Assembly: GCF_035751725.1 (NCBI RefSeq)
Contig: NZ_CP142104.1
Location: 3,534,001-3,598,000, forward strand
From: Pseudomonas frederiksbergensis
GTDB lineage: Bacteria > Pseudomonadota > Gammaproteobacteria > Pseudomonadales > Pseudomonadaceae
Direction: 5' to 3'
Length of the DNA: 64,000 bases
The position numbers and the translations under genes are program-made. The notes under the pieces were generated by a model. The model saw nothing but the letters and a program-made list of their open reading frames with translations. It did not search any database and had not been told where the DNA came from. Shown piece after piece: positions 47,369 through 56,205 of this stretch (within the stretch, counting starts at the first letter, position 1; each line of letters opens with the position of its first letter).

Positions 47369-48334
47369 TCACACCCGCCCGAACTGGCGCCGGTACTGCA
47401 CTGGCGTCAGCCCGGTCAGCGCCTTGAACATCCGCTGCAAGTTGGAGCTGCTGCTGAAGCCCAGTTCGGCGCCGATGCTGGCAAGCGGTAGCGACGTCAG
47501 TGTCAGTCGCTCGGCCACTTGATTCAGTTTGATGCACCGGGCATACGCAGCGACGGTCTGACCGGTTTCGTCACCGACTCTGCGCGCCAGCGTCCGCTCG
47601 GACATGGCGAGCCGACCGGCCAGCACCTTGACGGTGATCCGCTCCGCCGGCATCTGCTCGACCAAGCCGTGCAACCGGCGCAACAACCCGTCGGGCTGCT
47701 GGATCAGCGCAATGCCCTGGAACGCAGCATGGGGCACGGCGGGACGCGGCAACACCATCAGCCGGGTAATGTCGCGCAGCACATCGCGACTGACGTTGCG
47801 CTCAATCAACTGCTCGGCGATGGGCAGATAACCGTTCACCCCCGACGCGGTGGCGTTTCGCTCGTTGAACACGCAGTTCTGTTCGCTCTGCCAGCGGACT
47901 TTGCCGTACTGCTCTTGCATGGCCTGCGCCAGCCACCAGGTAATCGTCGCGCCCTGCCCGTCCAATCGGCCGCAGGCGGCCAGCAGGCATACCCCAGTGC
48001 AATACGCCCAGAGTTGGCGCCGGGGGCGCTTCGACAGTTCTCTCAAAAGCGGTGCCTGGCCGGCAAGCAGAGTGTCCACCTGCCCGGCGGATTCTGCCCA
48101 GAAACCAGGCACCAGGACGGCATCCAGGTCGGCGTCGCCCAGCGCCTTTTCAGCGTGCAGGCCGATGCCACGGGCGCAGGTCACCGGGCCGGCTTGCAGC
48201 GCGACATACGTCGCCTCGAACAACGTTCGTCCGCCGCGGCGGTTGGCCGCGTGCAGCAGATCGGCGAAGGCGAACAGGCCAGCAGGCATGCAACCGGGAA
48301 ACAGCAGCAGACCAACACGGAATTTTTTCGGCAT
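47369..48334 (-). CDS. GlxA-type AraC-family transcriptional regulator (DJ-1/PfpI N-domain)
   Basis: 321 residues. N-terminal DJ-1/PfpI-like domain (RVGLLLFPGCMPAGLFAFADLL, WAYCTGVCLLAACGRLDG), C-terminal AraC helix-turn-helix pair (LAGRLAMSERTLARRVGDETGQTV and LASIGAELGFSSSSNLQRMFKALTG). The start is taken at MPKKFRVG; ribosome site weak, and the frame goes 15 codons further. Divergent from the MBL-fold gene, so it may regulate it. Confidence 0.88.
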   Translation of the reverse strand: MPKKFRVGLLLFPGCMPAGLFAFADLLHAANRRGGRTLFEATYVALQAGPVTCARGIGLHAEKALGDADLDAVLVPGFWAESAGQVDTLLAGQAPLLRELSKRPRRQLWAYCTGVCLLAACGRLDGQGATITWWLAQAMQEQYGKVRWQSEQNCVFNERNATASGVNGYLPIAEQLIERNVSRDVLRDITRLMVLPRPAVPHAAFQGIALIQQPDGLLRRLHGLVEQMPAERITVKVLAGRLAMSERTLARRVGDETGQTVAAYARCIKLNQVAERLTLTSLPLASIGAELGFSSSSNLQRMFKALTGLTPVQYRRQFGRV

Positions 48335-48426
48335 GGCTAAAAAGGAATCAGGGATGTCAGATCCTGCCATTATGCCCATCGCCCCGGATCGGCACCATGA
48401 AGCGCTCGCTCAAAGAGGAACGCTTC

Positions 48427-49209
48427 ATGAGAATCCAGCAAATCCGCAACGCAACGATCATCCTTGAGTTCGGCCCGTATCGCGTGCTCGTCGATCCCAT
48501 GCTGGCCGGCAAAGGCACGTTGCCGCCGCTTCGCCTGTTCGGCGCGACCCAGCGCAATCCGCTGGTGGAGCTACCGGCGTCGACGGCAAACGATCTGGAC
48601 ACCGTGACTCATTGCCTGATCACACACTGCCAGAAAGGCCACTTCGATCATTTGGATCGCGCAGCGAAACGCTGGCTGCGGGACAGGCAAATCCCGGTCA
48701 TCTGCACGCCCCACGACGCCGGATACCTCGCCAGCCGTGGCTTGAACGTCCAACCACTGGCCAACGATCACGAGCAACCCGGCGCGTTCCTGGGTGGCAG
48801 CATTCGCTCCGTCAAATGCACCCATGGACGGGGCCTGGTGGGCAAACTGATGGAGCACGGCGTCGGCTACTTGATCGAGTTGCACGGCGAACCGAGCGTC
48901 TACCTCACCGGCGACACCGTGCTCACCCCTGCCGTGTGCGACTTTGTGTTGCGCCATCAACCGCAGGTCAGCGTCGTCCCGGCCGGCGGGGCGCGTTTCG
49001 ATATCGGCGGCGACATCATCATGGGCATCGAGGAAGCCCTGCAATTCACTCGCCTGTCTCGTGGAACCGTGGTGGCCAATCACCTGGAGGCCATCAGCCA
49101 CTGCCCGACGACACGAGAGGCGCTGCGCGATGCCGCCGAGATAGCGGGGGTCGCGGACCGGATGTGGATCCCAGAAGATGGCGAGACCTTGGTTTTCCAG
49201 CCCGTCTAG
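48427..49209 (+). CDS. metallo-beta-lactamase-fold hydrolase (UlaG-like)
   Basis: 260 residues with MBL-fold elements: ATIILEFGPYRVLVDPML, metal-binding THCQKGHFDHLD, GDTVLTP and NHLEAISHCP. Looks like UlaG/YcbL-type hydrolases with loosened zinc ligands. GAGGAA precedes ATG 48427. Its TAG shares the CTAG palindrome with the stop of a minus-strand small ORF. Confidence 0.88.
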   Translation: MRIQQIRNATIILEFGPYRVLVDPMLAGKGTLPPLRLFGATQRNPLVELPASTANDLDTVTHCLITHCQKGHFDHLDRAAKRWLRDRQIPVICTPHDAGYLASRGLNVQPLANDHEQPGAFLGGSIRSVKCTHGRGLVGKLMEHGVGYLIELHGEPSVYLTGDTVLTPAVCDFVLRHQPQVSVVPAGGARFDIGGDIIMGIEEALQFTRLSRGTVVANHLEAISHCPTTREALRDAAEIAGVADRMWIPEDGETLVFQPV

Positions 49210-49316
49210 GCCAGGGCGTCAAGCTCGGCCAGCATCTGCTGCTCATACAAATCCCTCAGCGCCTGCTGCTCGCCTCGGGCGCACGCGTCGAGGGTCTCGA
49301 GGGTTATCGTTGGCAT
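49206..49316 (-). CDS. possible 36-residue small protein following the glycosyltransferase
   Basis: MPTITLETLDACARGEQQALRDLYEQQ plus LAELDALA. ATG 49316 overlaps the end of the glycosyltransferase gene (13 bases), so translation coupling is possible. The codons are strongly GC3-biased and the peptide looks like an acidic helix. No family recognised. Could be chance. Confidence 0.4.
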   Translation of the reverse strand: MPTITLETLDACARGEQQALRDLYEQQMLAELDALA

Positions 49317-50458
49317 TCGATCTGCTCCTTCATCTGGGCGCAGGTCCTGTCCCAGGACATGCCCTCCAGGGCTTTATCGGCGTATTGCACGACCACGCCC
49401 GGCTGCGTGCGCAAGTCCAGCGCAGCCTGGATCGCCTCGATGAATGCCTGGGGTGAATCGGCAATGGCAACGACGCCACTGCCACCGTAGCCATTGACCA
49501 CATCACCGATCGGCGTGGACACCACCGGGCAACCGCCCGCCAGGTATTCGGGGGTCGTGGTGGGACAGATGAAGCGGGTGGATTCGTCCAGCGCGAACGG
49601 CATCAACGCCACGTCCCAGCCGGCCAGATACGCGGGCAACTCTTCATATTGCTTGGCACCCAGGTAATTAATATTCGGACGGCGAGGCAAGGTGGCCGGG
49701 TCGATATTGACCACCGGCCCGACCAGCACGATCTGCCAGTCCGGCCGCAGGGCAGCGAGCTCTCCCACCAGATCGATGTTGAAACGCTCGTCGATGACAC
49801 CGAAGAAACCCAGCCGCGGGTGAGCGATATCGGCCTGGTCCGCCGGATCGGGAATCGGCTGCCGGGCCGCGGCAAAGTGTGCGACATCGACGCTGCTCGG
49901 CATGGCGTGGACGTTGCGGTGAAGCTGCCGCTTCGCCTCCCACAGGCTGTAGCCGCCGGTAAACACCACGTCGGCCTTGGCCATCAAGCGCCGTTCCATT
50001 TCCATCAATGCGGGCGACGCAAATTTGAAAGCCGAGAGCTCGTCCACGCAATCGTATATCACCACGTTGGCCTCCAGGTGTTCAGTGAAGGCCTGGCTCA
50101 TGGGCGTGAGGTACCAGAGCATCAATTCACTCGGCCAATGTTCCGCCAGCCAGGCATCCAGCAACTCGTGCTGGGCATCGATCACCTGGGTTTCACTCAG
50201 TCCTTCGGGAAGCCTGGGCACCAGCACCGTCACGCCGTCGGCCACCGCATAGCGTTCCAAGTGCGCGGTCTGCCTGCCTTCGAAGATAGGTTCCTCGAAA
50301 AACAGCACGTCGTAGTCACTGGCCAATCGGGACATCACGTGCTGGGGCCGTTGATGGACGAAGCCCCAGCGCAAATGAGACAGGCACAACAATGTGGGCC
50401 GCAGGTTCGTGGCCGACGCGGCGTTGTGCTTGAGGTGAAATTGTTCTTGTTGACTCAT
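49304..50458 (-). CDS. glycosyltransferase (GT4-like)
   Basis: 384 residues. The N-terminal half begins LLCLSHLRWGFVHQRPQHVMSRLA; the donor-site half contains FGVIDERFNIDLVGELA, NINYLGAKQYEELPAYLAGWDVALMPF and PTTTPEYLAGGCPVVSTPIG, the E-x7-E nucleotide-sugar binding region. The sugar and acceptor are unknown; no other polysaccharide genes flank it. ATG 50458 (MSQQEQFHLKH) is chosen over the long frame upstream, which reads through non-coding DNA. Confidence 0.88.
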   Translation of the reverse strand: MSQQEQFHLKHNAASATNLRPTLLCLSHLRWGFVHQRPQHVMSRLASDYDVLFFEEPIFEGRQTAHLERYAVADGVTVLVPRLPEGLSETQVIDAQHELLDAWLAEHWPSELMLWYLTPMSQAFTEHLEANVVIYDCVDELSAFKFASPALMEMERRLMAKADVVFTGGYSLWEAKRQLHRNVHAMPSSVDVAHFAAARQPIPDPADQADIAHPRLGFFGVIDERFNIDLVGELAALRPDWQIVLVGPVVNIDPATLPRRPNINYLGAKQYEELPAYLAGWDVALMPFALDESTRFICPTTTPEYLAGGCPVVSTPIGDVVNGYGGSGVVAIADSPQAFIEAIQAALDLRTQPGVVVQYADKALEGMSWDRTCAQMKEQIECQR

Positions 50459-50607
50459 CTGACGTTCCTTTTCTGGGGATCGATGCTGGGCCCACCGGAA
50501 TCTGGCACTGGCCGCCTGGCGAACAGGACCTGGAGACTCCCCTCTCGCTTGGCCCTGTGGACGTTGGAGAAAACCGGTTCCGATGCCGTTCCAAAACTTC
50601 TGGAAAC

Positions 50608-50642
50608 CAGCCGACAAACTGCACCCATTGGTCTGTCGGCTG
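50608..50642. other. perfect 9-base dyad in the receptor/glycosyltransferase gap
   Basis: CAGCCGACA (50608-50616) and TGTCGGCTG (50634-50642), 17-base spacer. It lies in the 381-base divergent gap 50459-50839, which otherwise contains only the Fur-like box near 50800. A possible operator or stem-loop. Confidence 0.35.
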
Positions 50643-50797
50643 CTGTGAGCGCCCGACAAGGGCATGGCTCGATGCCAGGAGATCCCCGATAAATCGCCGT
50701 ACCGAAAACGCCTTCCCTTGAAGCAGTAACCGCTCTGCATCAACCCTTCCGGCCCACTCAAAGCTTTAACCTTGTGAAAAATCCTGAGACACTTGAA

Positions 50798-50812
50798 CGC
50801 TAATAGTTCTCA
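50798..50812. promoter_or_regulatory. Fur-like box before the siderophore receptor
   Basis: On the minus strand TGAGAACTATTAGCG matches the Fur 7-1-7 pattern (TGATAATnATTATCA) at about 10 of 14 positions. A wider GCTAAT/ATTAGC dyad (50799-50804 and 50818-50823) overlaps. It is 28-42 bases before the receptor start, the right place for iron repression. Confidence 0.5.
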
Positions 50813-50839
50813 ACACCATTAGCATCTCAGGACCCATCC

Positions 50840-53017
50840 ATGTCGACTCGCACCCCCCCACCGCTCCATTTCACCCCTGCTCGCGATCTCCTGGCCATGG
50901 CTATCTGCATGGCGGCCCTGGCCCCCGCCTATGCCGCTGACAACAGCGCTACCGTGCAGGACACCCAGCCAGTCACGCTGGAACTGGGCGCGACCGAGGT
51001 CACCAGCAACCCGCTATGGAGCACCACGGAAGGCACCGAGTCCTACACCACCGGTTCGATGTCGACGGCAACCAAACTTCCGCTGACGATGCGTGAAACA
51101 CCGCAAGCCGTGACGGTCATCACGCGCCAGCGCATGGATGACCAGGGGATGAGCAATATCAACGATGTGGTCAAGGCGACCCCGGGGTTGTTCCTGGATT
51201 TTTCCAACGGGCCTGGCCGGCAGAGTTACAAGGCCCGCGGGTTCAACATCGACAACCTCATGTACGACGGCATCCCGTCGGCCTACAACGGTAACGACGT
51301 CGGTTCCCAGCCTAACCTGGCGATGTTTGATCGGGTCGAAATCGTGCGCGGTGCCACCGGTTTGGTGACAGGTGCGGGCAACCCTTCGGCCGCGATCAAT
51401 CTGGTACGCAAGCGGCCGCTGAACGAGCAGAAAGTCACCCTGACCGGTGCCGCCGGCAGTTGGGACGATTACCGTGGCGAGGTCGATGCGTCCAGCCCAC
51501 TCAACGACAGCGGCACGCTGCGCGGTCGGGTCGTGACCTCATACCGCGACGCCAACAGTTTCATCGATGATGTCGAAGAGAATCACGGGCTGTTCTATGC
51601 GGTCACCGAAGCGGACCTGAGTGAAGACACCACGTTGACACTGGGCTTTTCCCATCAGAAGGACAAGACCAATTACTTCTGGGGTTCCTCGATGATCGGC
51701 CAGGACGGCCATCACCTGGACCTGCCGCGCTCTTACAATCCGGGCACGGATTGGGAGAACAAGGACCAGGAGATCAATACGGTATTCGCCGAAGTCCGTC
51801 ATCGCTTGACCAATGACTGGAACCTCCAGGTCAACGCCAACTATTCCGAACAGAACGGATTGTTTTCCGGCTCTTACCAATCGCGCTGGGTCAATAACAC
51901 CTTGGCACGCACGGTTTACCAGGCCGCCTACGATGACAACCAGGCCGGCGTGGATGCCTTCGCCAGTGGCCCCTTCGAGGCGTTCGGCCGAACCCATGAA
52001 TTGGTGGTGGGCGCCAGCAAGCGCATCCAGGACAAGACCACCCACAACTACAGCCCATACGACATGAATTGGCCGATCAGCGCGGGTAAACCGAACTTCG
52101 TTCGTACCAACAACCAGCGCGACGTGACCACTCAGGATGGCGTCTACCTCACCACTCGCCTGAGCCTGGCCGACCCGCTGAAGTTGATCCTCGGCGGCCG
52201 CCTGGACTGGTACGACTACGATAACCGTGATGGCGACAGCGACTACAAGGTCACCCGCAACGTCACCCGTTATGCCGGCTTGATCTACGACCTGAACGAC
52301 CAATATTCGGTCTATGTCAGCTACAGCGACATTTTCACGCCGCAGACCGAAAAGGATACCTCTGGCAGCCCGGTCAAGCCGATCATTGGCAAGAACTACG
52401 AGGTCGGTATCAAGGGCGAGTACTTTGATGGCGCGCTGAACGCGAGCCTGGCGCTGTTCCGCGTCGACCAGGAAAACCGCGCCGTACAGCTGTCCACCGC
52501 AAACTGTCCGCAGGCGACCTGCTACGAAGCCTCCGGCGAAATTCGCAGCCAAGGTATCGACTTGGAATTGCAAGGCGCCTTGACCGAAAACTGGCAGGTC
52601 GGCGGTGGCTATACCTATGCGCGAACCCACACTATCAAGGATGCTGCCAACCCTCAGAACATCAACAAGCAGTTCGACACTGACACGCCGGAGCACCTGT
52701 TCAAACTGACCACCAGCTACCAATTCCAGGGCCCACTGGAAAAACTGCGCGTCGGCGGCAACGTCTCCTGGCAAAGCCGGATGTACAACGACATCGAGCT
52801 CGCCAATGGCAGTCGATACCGCCTCGAACAGGGTAGCTATGCCGTCACGGATTTGATGGCCGGGTATCGGGTCAACGAGAACCTGGATCTGCAGGTCAAC
52901 GCCAATAACATCTTTGACCGTCGTTACTATTCCACTATCGCTAACTCTGCGAGTTATGGCGGGGATGCGTATGGTAATCCGCGGAATATGATGTTGACGG
53001 CTAAGTACAGCTTCTAG
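50840..53017 (+). CDS. TonB-dependent siderophore receptor
   Basis: 725 residues. Signal peptide ends AYA-ADNSA; plug domain (TMRETPQAVTVITRQRMDDQGM, YKARGFNIDNLMYDGIP, FDRVEIVRGATGLVTGAGNPSAAINLVRKRP), then the barrel with C-terminal NPRNMMLTAKYSF ending in Phe, the outer-membrane sorting signal. There is no N-terminal secretin-like (STN) domain, so it is a plain transporter rather than a surface-signalling receptor, and no ECF sigma/anti-sigma pair is adjacent. Ferric-siderophore specificity (FhuE-like) is not determinable. Confidence 0.94.
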   Translation: MSTRTPPPLHFTPARDLLAMAICMAALAPAYAADNSATVQDTQPVTLELGATEVTSNPLWSTTEGTESYTTGSMSTATKLPLTMRETPQAVTVITRQRMDDQGMSNINDVVKATPGLFLDFSNGPGRQSYKARGFNIDNLMYDGIPSAYNGNDVGSQPNLAMFDRVEIVRGATGLVTGAGNPSAAINLVRKRPLNEQKVTLTGAAGSWDDYRGEVDASSPLNDSGTLRGRVVTSYRDANSFIDDVEENHGLFYAVTEADLSEDTTLTLGFSHQKDKTNYFWGSSMIGQDGHHLDLPRSYNPGTDWENKDQEINTVFAEVRHRLTNDWNLQVNANYSEQNGLFSGSYQSRWVNNTLARTVYQAAYDDNQAGVDAFASGPFEAFGRTHELVVGASKRIQDKTTHNYSPYDMNWPISAGKPNFVRTNNQRDVTTQDGVYLTTRLSLADPLKLILGGRLDWYDYDNRDGDSDYKVTRNVTRYAGLIYDLNDQYSVYVSYSDIFTPQTEKDTSGSPVKPIIGKNYEVGIKGEYFDGALNASLALFRVDQENRAVQLSTANCPQATCYEASGEIRSQGIDLELQGALTENWQVGGGYTYARTHTIKDAANPQNINKQFDTDTPEHLFKLTTSYQFQGPLEKLRVGGNVSWQSRMYNDIELANGSRYRLEQGSYAVTDLMAGYRVNENLDLQVNANNIFDRRYYSTIANSASYGGDAYGNPRNMMLTAKYSF

Positions 53018-53040
53018 TTAAGGCCGAACTTTTTTCTGGC

Positions 53041-53067
53041 CCTGAAACAGTTCGATTATGTTTCAGG
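53041..53067 (+). other. hairpin after the receptor gene
   Basis: CCTGAAACA / TGTTTCAGG, 9-base perfect arms with a 9-base loop, 24 bases after the receptor stop. No T-run follows; probable transcript-end structure. Confidence 0.45.
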
Positions 53068-53116
53068 ACTACGCTTTGGGGCGGGCTGGCGATACGATTC
53101 CTTACTGGTGTTCTTA

Positions 53117-53314
53117 TCAGGCATCGACACATGTTCCGATGTAATACTCCAGTCCCGCTGGGAACTCCATACCCAGCACCCGCCCTATTTCTCTTAGCTG
53201 CTCGCCTGTTATTTCCAGCTCTCCAGGGCCGATTTCACTGAAGGATTTCCCTTCGGTTATTTGGGCTAGCACTTCATTCTGCTCAGAGTTTTTTATGTAC
53301 ATTTCAAACTGCAA
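53117..53314 (-). CDS. hypothetical small protein, possible immunity partner of the bacteriocin remnant
   Basis: Up to 65 residues (TTG start 53314; ATG 53302 gives 61): MYIKNSEQNEVLAQITEGKSF, with acidic ITGEQLREIGRVLG. It directly follows the bacteriocin remnant on the same strand, the position of colicin-type immunity genes, but I do not recognise the family. Confidence 0.45.
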   Translation of the reverse strand: MQFEMYIKNSEQNEVLAQITEGKSFSEIGPGELEITGEQLREIGRVLGMEFPAGLEYYIGTCVDA

Positions 53315-53321
53315 TGAATCG

Positions 53322-53705
53322 TCATTTTTGTCGTCGGGATAAAAGGTACTCCGGCGGATAGATCGGGTTGACGATGATGCTGTCCGCCACCGGCGTCGGT
53401 GGGTAGATCCAAATGTGCGGGGTTTGGGGCGCGGCTTCCAGTGCGGGGATGCCGAGGGTGTCGGAGGGGTCGGTGGCTGGGGTCCAGATCAGTTCGATGC
53501 CGTCGCCAAGGTCTGCGATATATTGGTCAGCACGCGGCGTCAGGTGAACGACGTCAACCATTCCCCAGTCGCGGTTCTGCCCGGTGTAGAAGCCATACCC
53601 CTTGATACTGCCGTCGGCCTGGACGTGGATTACGAACCTTGGGCAGGTCTTTTGGGCGTGTCACGAGTCGCGAATCTCATCCTGAAAATCCAGGAGGGGC
53701 GCTAA
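53322..53705 (-). pseudogene. decayed S-type pyocin/bacteriocin fragment
   Basis: The minus strand reads FVIHVQADGSIKGYGFYTGQ, NRDWGMVDVVHLTPRADQ, YIADLGDGIELIWTPATDP, DTLGIPALEAAPQTPHIW, VNPIYPPEY, which I recognise as the conserved S-type pyocin middle domain. The gene is broken: upstream of FVIH the expected RDTPKDLP is spread over two frames by single-base insertions, with a TGA at 53661-53663. The C-terminal end stops shortly after YPPEY instead of continuing into a killing domain. No translocation domain or nuclease domain remains. Confidence 0.75.
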
Positions 53706-53877
53706 CGCAGGGGATGGGAGTGGCGATGTAAGATGTTTCTTGAAATGATCGCTCCGTTTTCGTCGCGCGATGTAGGGCCGAAAAAATCAGCCGGCCGATC
53801 GACTCTGAATCAGCGGTTGAACCACCCGTCACACATCCACCGCCACGTGGGGCCGACGGCTTATCAGGAGCTTTACA

Positions 53878-54804
53878 TTGATCGGATATCGATTCGAGCG
53901 CACCGCGCGGGATGACCTGCACATCCACTCGGTCAACCGGGTACAGAGCGTAGTCGTGCTGCTGACCAGTGCGCTGGCGTTGATCTTTCCCGTGGGGGCC
54001 GTGCTGGCGATTGCAGACTCGTCGCCAGCGGGCATGGACCCATTGAGCTTGCTGCTGATCGTGCTCGGTCTGCTGCTGATTCCCGCCCTGGGCCTGTCGC
54101 TGCTGGTTTACACCGGCACCCGCGAAACCTTGGTGCTATCGCGCCTCGACGGCGAAGGCAAACGCCGCACCCAGAACTTTTTTGGCCGCCGTGAGCGGGT
54201 GCACTCGGTGTTCAGGCTCGACGCCGCCAAACACTTCGAACTTCGCCGCCACCCGGAGGCCAAGCCAGCCGCCACCCAACTGTGGCTGGTGATGCGCGAC
54301 GGCACCACCCACCGTCTGACGAGCAGCAACGTTCCGGTCGTACCGGGAAGCAAACGCACCGACCTGTGGCTGCGTGAGATAAGCGAATACCTGCAGATAT
54401 CAATGCCCACCGAGGTAACGGTCGGCTCGGCACCCATTGCGAAGGCCGCCTACCGGCCTGCTCCAACCCCGGCGAAGATCGCCAGGCAACGCAAAACAAT
54501 GGAACCGACGCCTTCGGCGCAAACGACTGAGCAACTAGGCGCACCCGCATGGGCCTTGCTCGCCCTGATTGGCGCCTTCCTGGCGGTGTTAGAGCTGACC
54601 CGCGTTATTGCCTTGGTCACTTCGCTGTTTACCGGACGGCTGCGCATTGGCATTAGTCGCCCGACAACCTTCTATTGGGCGGAGCAGCCGATGATCTTTT
54701 CATTTCACATGCTTATCGGTGTAGTGGAATTGCTGATCATTGGCGTCATCGCCTGGGGTTGTTTGCGCGTGGCGATCGAAGGGCGGATGAAGTCCAATCC
54801 TTGA
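53878..54804 (+). CDS. membrane protein of unknown function
   Basis: 308 residues. TTG start with AGGAG 7 bases upstream (MIGYRFERTARDDLH). Two N-terminal helices (VVLLTSALALIFPVGAVLAIA, LSLLLIVLGLLLIPALGLSLLVY) and two C-terminal helices surround a soluble middle of about 130 residues with a basic, Thr/Pro-rich linker. No family recognised. The gap 53706-53877 holds only its ribosome site. Confidence 0.7.
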   Translation: MIGYRFERTARDDLHIHSVNRVQSVVVLLTSALALIFPVGAVLAIADSSPAGMDPLSLLLIVLGLLLIPALGLSLLVYTGTRETLVLSRLDGEGKRRTQNFFGRRERVHSVFRLDAAKHFELRRHPEAKPAATQLWLVMRDGTTHRLTSSNVPVVPGSKRTDLWLREISEYLQISMPTEVTVGSAPIAKAAYRPAPTPAKIARQRKTMEPTPSAQTTEQLGAPAWALLALIGAFLAVLELTRVIALVTSLFTGRLRIGISRPTTFYWAEQPMIFSFHMLIGVVELLIIGVIAWGCLRVAIEGRMKSNP

Positions 54805-54957
54805 GGACGATTGATTCCACCACGGTTCGGCAAGAAAAAGCGGTGCAGAAAGCGCAAGTGCAGCGTTGAGTATCACCGAGGCATTCCCGTGATGCTGGAC
54901 GGGCTGCCCACGGATGGATAGCGTACAAACTAAACTCCGTTTCGATTTGAGGTAATG

Positions 54958-55746
54958 ATGGTTTCCCTAGCTGTTCAGGAAGAAGTTAGAAGTCGCCTGC
55001 GCGGCGCAGAACACGAGCACGATGTCCAAGTAGTTTTAGCCGTGGAGTCAGGCAGTCGGGCTTGGGGTTTTGCTTCACCCAACAGCGACTATGATGCAAG
55101 GTTTATTTATGTGAACAGACCTGAGTGGTACCTCTCTGTTGGCCTGGAGGAGCAACGCGACGTTATCGAATATCCAATCGTCGATGAGATGGATATCAAT
55201 GGTTGGGATCTGCGCAAGGCGCTGAGACTATTCTGGAAGTCCAATCCGGGCTTTGTGGAATGGGTACAGTCGACCATCATTTACGAGCACTCCGGTTCCT
55301 TCCATGAGCAGGCCAAGGCGTTGTTGCCACAGGTGTATTCGGTGGAAAGCGGTATTTATCACTACCGCAGCATGGCGAAAACCAACTACCGGGGGTATTT
55401 GCAGGCCCCACAGGTGCCACTGAAAAAATATTTCTATGTCCTGCGCCCGTTGTTATCCGTGCGTTGGCTGGAACAGTTCAACACGCCAGCCCCTATTGAA
55501 TTCGACAAGCTGCGCGGTGTACTTGATGGAGAGACCGAACTCCAGCAAGCCATTGATGACTTGCTCGTGATCAAGCGCGCGGCTCCTGAAATGGGGCTAT
55601 CGCCTCAGATCGCTCCCATTCAACTTTTCATTGAACGTGAGCTGAGCCGCCTTGAGGCCATCAAGCCCTCACGTAGCGAACGCAAGGAGGTGGAACCACT
55701 GCTATCGGAGCTGTTTCGTTCCGTGTTGAAGGAAACCTGGAGCTAA
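54958..55746 (+). CDS. nucleotidyltransferase-superfamily protein (COG3541/RlaP-like)
   Basis: 262 residues. The N-terminal nucleotidyltransferase signature is clear: VESGSRAWGFASPNSDYDARF (G-S-x and D-x-D metal ligands). The rest is helical (NPGFVEWVQSTIIYEH, MAKTNYRGYLQAPQVPLKKYFYVLRPLL). Homologues are sometimes next to RNA ligases; none is here. Base composition is lower in GC than flanking genes, suggesting acquisition. GAGG precedes ATG 54958; another ATG precedes by one codon. Confidence 0.8.
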   Translation: MVSLAVQEEVRSRLRGAEHEHDVQVVLAVESGSRAWGFASPNSDYDARFIYVNRPEWYLSVGLEEQRDVIEYPIVDEMDINGWDLRKALRLFWKSNPGFVEWVQSTIIYEHSGSFHEQAKALLPQVYSVESGIYHYRSMAKTNYRGYLQAPQVPLKKYFYVLRPLLSVRWLEQFNTPAPIEFDKLRGVLDGETELQQAIDDLLVIKRAAPEMGLSPQIAPIQLFIERELSRLEAIKPSRSERKEVEPLLSELFRSVLKETWS

Positions 55747-55755
55747 CGGTCCGCG

Positions 55756-56138
55756 CTATTCAATCAACGAGGGGCAGCCGAACTCACCCCGCAGCAACGC
55801 CACGGCCTCGTCAACGGACGGCCCCTGTATCGGCGGTGGGTCAGGCCGTTCACAGAACTCCCGCCATGCAAAAAGCGTCAGTTCTGCGCCATCGGTCTGC
55901 GGCGAATCGGTTTCCCTCGAGCCGAAGTCCGCTTGGGTTGCAGGTGCGTTTCGATGGCGTGCTGGATTCGCGCCTGCAACACACCCAGTTCGGCCAACGC
56001 TTCGATGGGTAGCGATGCCAAGGAGTTCGTCATCCGCTTTGCGCTGAGCATCAGATAGCCGGGCAGTGCACTGTTAATGCGGTGGTTGATGATCCAATGC
56101 TCAGCTTCATGGACGATGAAACGAGGCGATATGCGCAT
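55756..56138 (-). pseudogene. HIT-family hydrolase pseudogene with deleted catalytic core
   Basis: The first 68 or so codons (FIVHEAEHWIINHRINSALP, GYLMLSAKRM, LPIEALAELGVLQARIQ) match the N-terminal half of a HIT-like protein. The C-terminal half (TDGAELTLFAWREFCERPDP, PPIQGPSVDEAVALLR) follows in another frame, ending at TAG 55756-55758. About 50 intervening residues, including the HxHxH catalytic motif, are missing, and the junction shifts frame, giving a short frame ending at 55878. The gene is therefore almost certainly inactive. Confidence 0.75.
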
Positions 56139-56205
56139 AGGATGGCCACCATTCGGAGATCACTGCTATGGTAGGAACAGGCTCTCCCGCTCCCAGGACC
56201 AAAAG

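Noticed and set aside
53677..53928. 83-codon minus-strand ORF next to the membrane-protein gene
   Set aside because: Gly/Pro/Ser-rich low-information sequence with no ribosome site; overlaps the ribosome site of the plus-strand gene.
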